Below are positions 1 through 6,217 of a DNA stretch of 6,669 bases, piece after piece. The DNA is from Bdellovibrionales bacterium (lineage in GTDB: Bacteria; Bdellovibrionota; Bdellovibrionia; Bdellovibrionales; UBA1609), in contig JANQSX010000219.1 of NCBI GenBank assembly GCA_028279085.1, forward strand, positions 1 through 6,669. The letters are read 5' to 3'. How positions within the stretch are numbered: position 1 is the stretch's first letter; each line of letters begins with the position of its first letter. The notes under the pieces were generated by a model. It worked only from the letters and a program-made list of their open reading frames with translations. It searched no databases and had not been told where the DNA came from. A program made the translations under genes and the position numbers.

Positions 1-527
1 TTCTGAGCCGTAAAGGACAAGGCTGTATATGTACCGGGAAGCACATCCTGTTTAATACGAAAAGAGGGGATAAAAAAACTATGAATCACATCTCTGGAAC
101 TCATCACCAATTTCACAGGTTTTCCTACTGGCACAGTAAGAACACTGGATTTTTTCCCATTCTTATAAACAAAGTCCCAATTCCACATTTGACCATAAAC
201 ATGAATCTCCAGTGCATCGGATGGATGATCTCTCATTTTGTCATAAATTAACCAACCCCATCCAAAAACGAACATAAAAATAACAAAGGGAATAAAACTC
301 CAAAGAAATTCTAATAAATAATGATGTGTAATAGCTGGCGTTTTTTCCGTTTCTGATTTTCGGCGAAAACGGATAGAAAAATAGACAAAGCCACCAATGA
401 CCAACACAGAAGCTACAGCACTTATTTCCACTAAAAAATAAATGAGCTGATCCACTTCTTTGGCCAGATCGGTAGCAGCCACTGGTAACCAGGCGGCTTG
501 AGCGGAATTAATCAACAAATTAAACAC
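1..527 (-). CDS. coxB: Cytochrome c oxidase subunit II (N-terminal 175 residues; 3' end outside window)
   Basis: Subunit II of the haem-copper cytochrome c oxidase takes electrons from cytochrome c through its periplasmic Cu-A centre and passes them to subunit I. Translated from the GTG at 527-525, it shows two membrane helices at about residues 28-51 and 70-95 (second with LEFLWSFIP). The start of the cupredoxin domain follows, with the aromatic electron-entry patch QMWNWDFVY (113-121). Next comes DVIHSFFIP, whose His149 is the first Cu-A ligand, then KQDVLPG. The Cys-rich Cu-A loop lies beyond base 1. No cleavable signal peptide is obvious. The GTG start follows the in-frame TAA of the SCO gene directly, and an AGGGGAG Shine-Dalgarno sits 8 nt upstream, inside the end of SCO. 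No earlier in-frame start is possible. It is the third gene of a cytochrome c-SCO-coxB operon; coxA would be expected next. Identity is firm. Confidence 0.95.
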   Translation of the reverse strand, partial: MFNLLINSAQAAWLPVAATDLAKEVDQLIYFLVEISAVASVLVIGGFVYFSIRFRRKSETEKTPAITHHYLLEFLWSFIPFVIFMFVFGWGWLIYDKMRDHPSDALEIHVYGQMWNWDFVYKNGKKSSVLTVPVGKPVKLVMSSRDVIHSFFIPSFRIKQDVLPGTYTALSFTAQ

Positions 528-1361
528 TTAAGATACTCCCCTTCTTGATTTCTTATTTTCTTTAATCCATATCGGCAACAAAAAAAACAGAAGAAGAAGT
601 AGAGTTACAACCCCACCTGCTCTCATAATATTATAAGCATACCAAGAGTAACGGCCTTTTTGAGGATCAAATTGAAAGCAAAACAGTAAAACTCTATCTA
701 CAATAGAACCTACCTTTCCCTGACTGGCTTCTACCAAAGAAAGACGCAAAGTCTGAGCTTGAAAGGTTACACCGTACAGATAGCGAGAAATTTTACCGTA
801 AGGAGTTAATACATAAGCTACCGGATGATGAGCATATATTTTCTGACTTTCATCCCATCTAAAACGAAAACCAACTTGCTTACTTAATTTTAAAATATTT
901 TCTTTACGACCGGTTAAAAAATGAGTTTTCTCTGCCGGTAAGCCATATTTTTTTATATAATTTCTTTTTTTCTCCACAGCCAGTTTGGGAGTTTCATTAT
1001 GATCCATACTTAGTAACACCAATTGAAAATTTTTTTTAAAGCCTTCCGGCAAACCTTTCAAAGCTTCGAAAAGACCATTTAAATGTAAACCACATAAATT
1101 AGGGCAGTTATAATAAATGATAGATAACAAAACAGGTTGTTGATTATTTTTAAAGTATTTCGCCAGTTTTACCGGTTTTGCCTGATCATCTACAAATTCC
1201 AGATCCAAGTTCAAAAGAGCGCCCATATTTTCCTGTATCTCAAGCCCTTTTAATTCCTCCGGCACTTGAGAAGCAGAAAACTTTTTCTGCGGATTATATC
1301 CAAAAGCCGGAAAAATTCCCGCCCATACAATAATAAAAAACACCGAATATAAAAAATTCAA
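528..1361 (-). CDS. SCO1/SenC family copper chaperone for cytochrome c oxidase assembly
   Basis: SCO proteins are thioredoxin-fold, membrane-tethered periplasmic proteins that deliver or reduce copper/thiols for the Cu-A site of oxidase subunit II. This 277-aa protein has a hydrophobic N-terminus (residues 1-21, a likely signal sequence although without basic residues at the start) and the copper-binding CPNLC motif (Cys86 and Cys90). The third ligand is probably His178 in AHHPVAYVLTP, chosen by its spacing to LTP; His179 is next to it. A C-terminal membrane helix (about 249-266) is followed by a basic cytoplasmic tail. The start is TTG at 1361, preceded by AAGGAG with 8 nt spacing, much better than the internal GTG at codon 7. 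It lies 22 bp after the cytochrome c gene and directly before coxB, which fits its role. Family assignment is firm; whether it moves copper or acts as a thiol reductase cannot be told from sequence. Confidence 0.94.
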   Translation of the reverse strand: MNFLYSVFFIIVWAGIFPAFGYNPQKKFSASQVPEELKGLEIQENMGALLNLDLEFVDDQAKPVKLAKYFKNNQQPVLLSIIYYNCPNLCGLHLNGLFEALKGLPEGFKKNFQLVLLSMDHNETPKLAVEKKRNYIKKYGLPAEKTHFLTGRKENILKLSKQVGFRFRWDESQKIYAHHPVAYVLTPYGKISRYLYGVTFQAQTLRLSLVEASQGKVGSIVDRVLLFCFQFDPQKGRYSWYAYNIMRAGGVVTLLLLLFFLLPIWIKENKKSRRGVS

Positions 1362-1383
1362 CTCTATAACTCCTTATAAAAAA

Positions 1384-1908
1384 TTATTTGGCGGTTTTAG
1401 CAAATTCTTCCAATTCTTTAATATCGTCTGTTTCTTTATTCTTTGTTATAGAACGAATATAATGCACTAAAGCCCAACGATCTATTTTAGATAGGTAGGA
1501 AAAAGAAACCATTGAACTACCTTCCACTCCTTGAACTAAGGTCTTGTAAAGAGCAATAGAACTCCCTCCTTTTTTCCACTGCCCTTCCACTAAATTAATA
1601 GGAGGGGGTTTTAAACCTTTTGCGGCTAGACCATCGCCTAGTCCTGTTTTTCCATGACAGGAAACACAGTAAGTTTGATAAATCTGAGAACCATGTAATA
1701 CCAGATTTTCACTATAAACCCATGGATTTTTTTCTTGAGAAAGATCCACTGTTTCAGTTTCTGTATTAGCTGATAAGCTAGAATCAACCTCCTCTTCCAG
1801 TTCCGCTAAATCCATGGGTGGAGAAAAAAAGACTAACCAGGCAAACCAAATACAGCTAAAAAAAACAGAAGCCAATAAAATAATCAAACCGCTTTTATTG
1901 TAGTTCAT
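1384..1908 (-). CDS. Membrane-anchored monohaem c-type cytochrome
   Basis: A 174-aa class I cytochrome c, probably an electron donor to the oxidase encoded downstream. An N-terminal hydrophobic segment (about residues 7-28) has no convincing cleavage site and should act as a signal anchor. It is followed by an acidic, Ser/Thr-rich linker (about 32-62) and then a compact haem domain. The haem attachment motif is CVSCH (Cys81, Cys84, His85), and the likely distal ligand is Met133 in GSSMVSFSYLS. The helix DRWALVHYIRSI (143-154) is the usual C-terminal cytochrome c helix. The ATG at 1908 has AAGGA about 6 nt upstream. It is the first gene of the minus-strand respiratory operon. Cys19 in VFFSC looks slightly like a lipobox, but the hydrophobic stretch continues past it. 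It could also be called a cytochrome c/ActE-like subunit, but no other alternative complex III genes are visible here. Confidence 0.92.
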   Translation of the reverse strand: MNYNKSGLIILLASVFFSCIWFAWLVFFSPPMDLAELEEEVDSSLSANTETETVDLSQEKNPWVYSENLVLHGSQIYQTYCVSCHGKTGLGDGLAAKGLKPPPINLVEGQWKKGGSSIALYKTLVQGVEGSSMVSFSYLSKIDRWALVHYIRSITKNKETDDIKELEEFAKTAK

Positions 1909-1985
1909 AAATTTTCCTTAGCTTTTTTTTTCAATTTTTTCAAATAAAGCTTTGCAAAATAAGACATTTATTTAATAATAAAAGT
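1909..1985. promoter_or_regulatory. Divergent intergenic region between the cytochrome c operon and the lipoprotein gene
   Basis: This very AT-rich 77-bp gap must hold the start signals for both diverging genes. TTGCAA at 1952-1957 is its own reverse complement, so it could serve as a -35-like element in either direction. On the plus strand TAATAA at 1976-1981 lies 18 bp after it, but that would put the transcription start at the ATG itself, giving a nearly leaderless mRNA. On the minus strand I find no good -10. Homopolymer runs (eight to nine T at 1923-1930 and six at 1935-1940) may bend the DNA. The promoter function is inferred from gene layout; the exact elements are uncertain. Confidence 0.35.
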
Positions 1986-2393
1986 ATGTTTTACAGTATT
2001 TTAACTCTAATTATAATTGGTTTTCTATTTTTTACTTCTTGTGTAAGTACTTACACAGCTTTACAAGAGATGCAACCTAGTCTCACTAAGAAAGAAGTAC
2101 GAAATACCATTGGAAAACCAAGCTCTGTAGGACGTTCAAACAGCATGGATCGTTGGACTTATCAATTTAACTGGAATTCCCAGGAATACACACGAGATGT
2201 CCTATTTGATGAAGGAAGGGTTCACAAAGTAGGCCCGCTTACCCCTTACCCTAATTATAAAAAGAAGATGACAGAAGCTGAAACTATGGAAGAATACGAA
2301 ATCAACGCTTCCCTTTACCAAAAACAGAAAGAAAAGGGTTTTCGTGAAATTAACTCTTTAAAGAAAAAATCTGAAAATCTGAAGAAAAAATAA
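1986..2393 (+). CDS. Small lipoprotein with BamE/SmpA-like domain
   Basis: A 135-aa protein, the only plus-strand gene here. Residues 1-18 form a hydrophobic signal peptide ending in FFTSC, an acceptable though not ideal lipobox, so Cys19 would be lipidated. Residues about 29-85 resemble the BamE/SmpA-OmlA fold. The family-like pattern is MQPSLTKKEVRNTIGKP, in which a helix leads into a Gly-x-Pro turn, then DRWTYQF and a further strand DVLFDEGRVHKV. The tail (about 90-135) is charged, rich in Lys and Glu, probably helical, and ends in KKSENLKKK. BamE proper belongs to the outer-membrane beta-barrel assembly complex, but this fold is shared by many unrelated lipoproteins, so only the fold is claimed. 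The ATG at 1986 is preceded by AAAAG, a weak ribosome site. It diverges from the oxidase operon and converges on the zinc-ribbon gene, so it is probably monocistronic. Confidence 0.75.
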   Translation: MFYSILTLIIIGFLFFTSCVSTYTALQEMQPSLTKKEVRNTIGKPSSVGRSNSMDRWTYQFNWNSQEYTRDVLFDEGRVHKVGPLTPYPNYKKKMTEAETMEEYEINASLYQKQKEKGFREINSLKKKSENLKKK

Positions 2394-2435
2394 TCAGCTA
2401 GAAAAATTTTAATCAAGAACACTGTCGTTACTTAT

Positions 2436-2456
2436 TTATAAAACCAAGTTTTTTAA
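2436..2456. terminator. Candidate weak bidirectional terminator (AT-rich palindrome)
   Basis: In the gap between the two convergent genes, AAAAC (2440-2444) and GTTTT (2448-2452) can pair around a CAA loop. After one T-T mismatch, TTA (2436-2438) pairs with TAA (2454-2456). T runs follow the stem in both directions, as expected for a terminator shared by converging genes. The stem has only one G-C pair and would be weak, so this is only a candidate. No better hairpin was found in 2394-2457. Confidence 0.22.
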
Positions 2457-2457
2457 T

Positions 2458-3369
2458 TCATTCTTCATCCTGCGTTGATGGCACATTCAAAGCCATATAC
2501 TGTTTCCAACTGAGGTCTATAGACAAAAAAGAAAGTTCTGATATTAAACATACAGCTTTAATAGGATTGAGATTCTTTATCACTAAAAGTCCCTTATTTT
2601 GAGAGCCCAAAATTTCATTCGCATCCCATTTAAATCGAGGATCCTCCAGCACTTCTTTTATTTGTTCTTCTATTTCTATTGAATCTAAACCAGAAATATA
2701 AATATCATAGCGCAAAAAACCTTTTTCTGAAGTAGCTTGTGCATTTCCATATTCCTCCACATCTGCAAAATTTTGATTTGTTTCTTGCACTCCAACCTCT
2801 TCTTCCATTTCTTTCCATTCTTCCACCTGCTCTTTCTCAAGATTTTCCACACTAGATTCTTCTATTTGCTCATTTTTTTTGAAATCTTGATGGGCTTCTT
2901 TTTTACCATTCTCCTCTGCAGTTTCATCGTATGGCTCTTTATCTTGCAACTCCTGCCCTGGCATGAAAGAGCTTTCTACTCCGTCGTCCAGTCCTTCTTC
3001 ATCAAAATCCTTTCTAACTTCCTCCGGATTATTCCCCTCTGTTATAAAATCAGCTATTGATTCTTCCTTATTTTCTTCCATTTGTTGTATATCATTCTGA
3101 GATTCCATCTCATCGCTCTCATCAGAAGCACCGACCAGTGCATCTTCCTTTGATATAAGACTCTCTTCATTTTCCGTAGAATCTTCAGAAAGGATAATAG
3201 GCTCAGGTTCTTGTTTTGACTCATGAACCACTTTGAGTACACCCCCTTCCCATTTCAACACAGACTGGCAATAATCACAGGAAAATAAGTTTCCTATATC
3301 TTCCTCTACACCAACAAGAGCGGCAGGAGGAGTAAATTCCTTATTACAACAAGGGCATGTGTGTTTCAT
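2458..3369 (-). CDS. Zinc-ribbon protein with long acidic linker, translationally coupled to secA
   Basis: I do not recognise this 303-aa protein as a named family. Residues 1-48 form a probable zinc ribbon of the MJ0042-like type: CPCC at 5-8 and CDYC at 31-34 give the two CxxC knuckles, followed by LKWEGGVLKVV. Residues about 51-210 are low-complexity and very acidic (by hand count about 55 of 160 are Asp or Glu), probably disordered or partly coiled. Residues about 216-295 look like a folded alpha/beta domain (LRYDIYISG, EEQIKEVLEDP, GLLVIKNLNPIKAVCLISEL). There is no signal peptide or membrane helix, so it should be cytoplasmic. Its ATG overlaps the secA stop as ATGA. An in-frame TAA two codons upstream (3375-3373) fixes the start, and no strong Shine-Dalgarno is seen, so reinitiation after secA is likely. 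A link to protein export is inferred from position only. Confidence 0.85.
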   Translation of the reverse strand: MKHTCPCCNKEFTPPAALVGVEEDIGNLFSCDYCQSVLKWEGGVLKVVHESKQEPEPIILSEDSTENEESLISKEDALVGASDESDEMESQNDIQQMEENKEESIADFITEGNNPEEVRKDFDEEGLDDGVESSFMPGQELQDKEPYDETAEENGKKEAHQDFKKNEQIEESSVENLEKEQVEEWKEMEEEVGVQETNQNFADVEEYGNAQATSEKGFLRYDIYISGLDSIEIEEQIKEVLEDPRFKWDANEILGSQNKGLLVIKNLNPIKAVCLISELSFLSIDLSWKQYMALNVPSTQDEE

Positions 3370-6089
3370 ACTTTAATCTTTTTCTTTTTCAAATTTTGTT
3401 TTTGTCTTCTACGCTGAGCACGATTTAATTGATGAGAAGAACCTTGAGAGTGAGCTTTATTTTCCATAGTCTCTGTCGATGGTAACTGTATCTTCACTTG
3501 AGGACGTTCATAATCTAGATCTTTTTCATCATATTGTTGTTGTACACGAAAATCTTCCTGATCTTCATTGATTTGCAATTGAATTTTAAAAAGTTTTTCT
3601 ACGGATTCAGATGCCACTTGAAAATTCATTCTTTCAAATAAAGCAAAAGATTCTTTTTTATACTCCACTAAAGGATCTTTTTGTGCATAAGCTCTTAAGT
3701 TTATACCTTCTTTTAAACGATCAATATTTTCTAAATGTTCTTTCCATCGAGCATCTAAAGTTTGTAATAAAATCAGTTGTGAAACGGAATTAAAGTGCTC
3801 TTGCAACTCTTCTTTTTTTAAATCATAAGCTTTTTTTACTTCTGATCTTACTAAAGAAACAATAGGCTCAGAACTCAGATCCGGCCTATTATTGCTTGTA
3901 TTCTCTTCGGACTGTAGTTGATATTCTTTCTCAACAGACAATACAGTTTCTCCAATGGAAATAGTGTCCGGCAGAGAAAAACCAAACTGTTGATAAAGAG
4001 ACTGACTAAGTCCCTTTAAATTCCACTGTTCAGGCTTCATCTGCTCTCCTACATAAGTATCTAACAAATAAGAAGTGATTTCTCCTAAAAAATCCAGACA
4101 CTGCCTTTCTACCTTTTCAAGATTCATAATATTCCGACGAAGCTTGTAAATCACTGTTCTCTGCTGATTCATCACATCATCATATTCTAAAAGATGTTTC
4201 CTAATATCAAAGTTATGTCCTTCCACCCTTTTTTGAGCACGAGCAATAGTACTGGTCACCGGCCTAGCAGTAATAGCTTCATCATCCGGTACTCTAAGTC
4301 TATCCATCCATTTTTGCATATTCTGACCACCAAAAATTCTCATTAGATCATCTTCCAATGACAAGTAAAAGCAGGAGGCTCCCGGATCTCCCTGCCGACC
4401 TGATCTTCCTCTTAACTGATTATCAATTCGTCGAGATTCGTGCCTTTCTGTACCAACAATATAAAGCCCTCCTGCCTCTAAGACTTTTTGCTTTTCCTCC
4501 TGACAAATCTGTTTAAATTTCTCAAAAGATCTTTCCCTTAATTCCGGACTAGCCTCTTCACTTAATTCGGCTCGCGATAAAAATTCCGGATTACCTCCTA
4601 GAACAATATCTGTTCCACGGCCGGCCATATTAGTAGCAATAGTCACCGCTCCAAACCTTCCCGCCTGAGCAATAATTTCCGCTTCCCTTTCATGATGCTT
4701 AGCATTTAAAACATTATGTGCAATACCAGCCTCTTTTAATAAACCAGATAATTTTTCTGAGGTTTCAATACTAACTGTTCCCACTAAAATCGGTTGCCCC
4801 CTTTCATGCGCTTCTTTTATTTCCTCAATAATAGCATTAAATTTAGTTTTTTGATTTTTATAGATAATATCATTTTGATCATCCCTAAGAATGGGTTTGT
4901 TAGTGGGAACTACAAAAACATTAAGATTATAAATTTTGGCAAACTCCACCGCTTCTGTTTCCGCTGTTCCAGTCATTCCCGCTAATTTAGAGTACATTCT
5001 AAAGTAATTTTGAAAAGTCACAGAAGCTAGGGTTTGATTTTCTTTTTTTACTCTAACATTTTCCTTAGCTTCTATAGCCTGATGAAGTCCATCACTCCAA
5101 CGCCGGCCAGGCATCAATCGACCTGTAAACTCATCTACAATAATAATCTCATTATCCTTAACCATATAATCCACATCCCTTTTAAAAAGATGATGGGCTT
5201 TTAAAGCTTGATAAATATGATGAACCAACTCAATATGAGCAATATCATAAAGATTTTTTATTTTTAAAAGTTCTTCCATTCGACTATTTCCTTCTTCTGT
5301 AAGAGAAACAGTCTTTGATTTTTCCTCCATAGTAAAATGCAAATCCTTTTTAAGATGAGGAATAATACGATTAATATAATGATATTTCTCTGTGGAATCT
5401 TCTTTGGGTCCGGAAATAATCAATGGAGTACGGGCTTCGTCAATTAATATGGAGTCACATTCATCTACAATAGCAAAATGAAGGTCCCTTTGCACACACT
5501 GATCCAGATCAAACTTCATATTATCTCTCAAGTAATCAAAACCAAATTCATTATTTGTACCGTAAGTGATATCCGCATTATAAGCTTTTTTTCGTTCTTG
5601 ATCGGTCAGATTATGCACAATAGTTCCAGTACTGAGCCCCAACCAGTTATAAACTTGCCCCATCCACTCTGTATCCCTTTGTGCCAGATAATCATTAACA
5701 GTCACTACATGAGTGCCTTTTCCTTCCAAAGCATTTAGATAAATGGGAAGAGTAGCCACTAAAGTTTTTCCCTCTCCAGTTTTCATTTCAGCAATTTGTC
5801 CCCGATGCAATACTACACCGCCAATAAGCTGTACATCATAATGACGAAGTCCCAATACACGGCGAGAGGCTTCCCGACAAACCGCGAAACTTTCCGGTAA
5901 CAAATCATCCAAGGGACAACCTTTGTCCAATTGTTCTTTAAATTTTTGGGTTTTTTGTTGTAAATCCTCATTGGACAAACTTTGTATTGATGATTCTAAT
6001 GAATTAATTTTTTCCACTAAAGGGGAAAAAGATTTTAATTCTCTTTCATGATGAGTTCCAAAAAAACGAGTAAGAAAAGTTTCAATCAT
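3366..6089 (-). CDS. secA: Protein translocase ATPase SecA
   Basis: SecA is the cytoplasmic ATPase that drives preproteins through the SecYEG channel. This 907-aa copy is complete. Seen in order: the Q-motif area HYDVQLIGG (83-91), Walker A in MKTGEGKT (102-109), Walker B VDECDS (208-213), DEARTPLIISG (217-227), GMTGTAETEA (371-380), ATNMAGRGTDIVLGG (485-499), NQLRGRSGRQGDPG (557-570), the scaffold motif LLEYDDVMNQQR (633-644), and LDARWKEHLENIDRLKEGI (778-796). Walker B has Cys211 where I recall Val in most SecA proteins (DEVDS). The C-terminus lacks the usual CxC...(C/H)C zinc-binding tail. It ends in a basic stretch, LNRAQRRRQKQNLKKKKIKV (888-907). The ATG at 6089 has only TAGG directly before it, a poor ribosome site. 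The start is nonetheless supported by the family-like MIETFLTRFFGTHHEREL. A promoter lies just upstream, and the stop overlaps the next gene by ATGA. Confidence 0.98.
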   Translation of the reverse strand: MIETFLTRFFGTHHERELKSFSPLVEKINSLESSIQSLSNEDLQQKTQKFKEQLDKGCPLDDLLPESFAVCREASRRVLGLRHYDVQLIGGVVLHRGQIAEMKTGEGKTLVATLPIYLNALEGKGTHVVTVNDYLAQRDTEWMGQVYNWLGLSTGTIVHNLTDQERKKAYNADITYGTNNEFGFDYLRDNMKFDLDQCVQRDLHFAIVDECDSILIDEARTPLIISGPKEDSTEKYHYINRIIPHLKKDLHFTMEEKSKTVSLTEEGNSRMEELLKIKNLYDIAHIELVHHIYQALKAHHLFKRDVDYMVKDNEIIIVDEFTGRLMPGRRWSDGLHQAIEAKENVRVKKENQTLASVTFQNYFRMYSKLAGMTGTAETEAVEFAKIYNLNVFVVPTNKPILRDDQNDIIYKNQKTKFNAIIEEIKEAHERGQPILVGTVSIETSEKLSGLLKEAGIAHNVLNAKHHEREAEIIAQAGRFGAVTIATNMAGRGTDIVLGGNPEFLSRAELSEEASPELRERSFEKFKQICQEEKQKVLEAGGLYIVGTERHESRRIDNQLRGRSGRQGDPGASCFYLSLEDDLMRIFGGQNMQKWMDRLRVPDDEAITARPVTSTIARAQKRVEGHNFDIRKHLLEYDDVMNQQRTVIYKLRRNIMNLEKVERQCLDFLGEITSYLLDTYVGEQMKPEQWNLKGLSQSLYQQFGFSLPDTISIGETVLSVEKEYQLQSEENTSNNRPDLSSEPIVSLVRSEVKKAYDLKKEELQEHFNSVSQLILLQTLDARWKEHLENIDRLKEGINLRAYAQKDPLVEYKKESFALFERMNFQVASESVEKLFKIQLQINEDQEDFRVQQQYDEKDLDYERPQVKIQLPSTETMENKAHSQGSSHQLNRAQRRRQKQNLKKKKIKV

Positions 6090-6107
6090 CCTATTAAAAT
6101 ATAGTGA

Positions 6108-6136
6108 TTTATATGCTTTTGTCCAGTTTCACTCAA
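6108..6136 (-). promoter_or_regulatory. Probable sigma70-type promoter of secA
   Basis: On the minus strand TTGAGT (6136-6131) and TATAAA (6113-6108) are separated by exactly 17 bp, matching the sigma70 consensus at four of six and five of six positions. Transcription would start near 6101, giving a leader of only about 12 nt before the secA ATG at 6089. The rest of the trmL-secA gap (6137-6217) shows no strong terminator, so read-through from trmL is also possible. Function is inferred from the match and its placement. Confidence 0.5.
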
Positions 6137-6217
6137 TTACTTTTGTTAGAGTGGCCGGTTATAAAAGAATCTTTGATTTTTACAGGTCAGAAATACTCTC
6201 ATCTCAACAACTCACTT

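Noticed and set aside
1846..1858. VFFSC (Cys19) in the cytochrome c N-terminus as a lipobox.
   Set aside because: The hydrophobic segment continues to about residue 28 (IWFAWLVFF), which fits a membrane anchor better than a lipoprotein cleavage site.
2737..3060. Plus-strand open frame of 107 codons rich in Phe, Leu and Ile.
   Set aside because: It is the complement of the acidic Glu/Asp-rich part of the minus-strand gene, whose GAA/GAG codons read as TTC/CTC on the other strand. It has no ribosome site and no family likeness.
3054..3242. Minus-strand open frame of 62 codons inside the zinc-ribbon gene.
   Set aside because: It lies entirely within the acidic region in another frame, has biased composition (Met, Lys, Arg) and no separate start signals.
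3366..3420. Possible programmed -1 frameshift fusing SecA to the zinc-ribbon protein, suggested by AAA AAG repeats near the secA end and the ATGA overlap.
   Set aside because: The frame of the downstream gene has a TAA at 3375-3373, just before its ATG, so a shift at the A-rich codons would stop before the fusion. The heptamers are G AAA AAG, not the strong A AAA AAG form.
3611..5738. Several short plus-strand open frames (3611-3793, 4794-4985, 5478-5738).
   Set aside because: All lie opposite the conserved secA coding sequence, have no recognisable domain and no ribosome sites.
6140..6180. CTTTT...AAAAG and the CCGGCC segment in the trmL-secA gap as a terminator hairpin.
   Set aside because: The pairing arms are short with a loop near 18 nt, the CCGG core is only a four-base palindrome, and no T run follows the structure.
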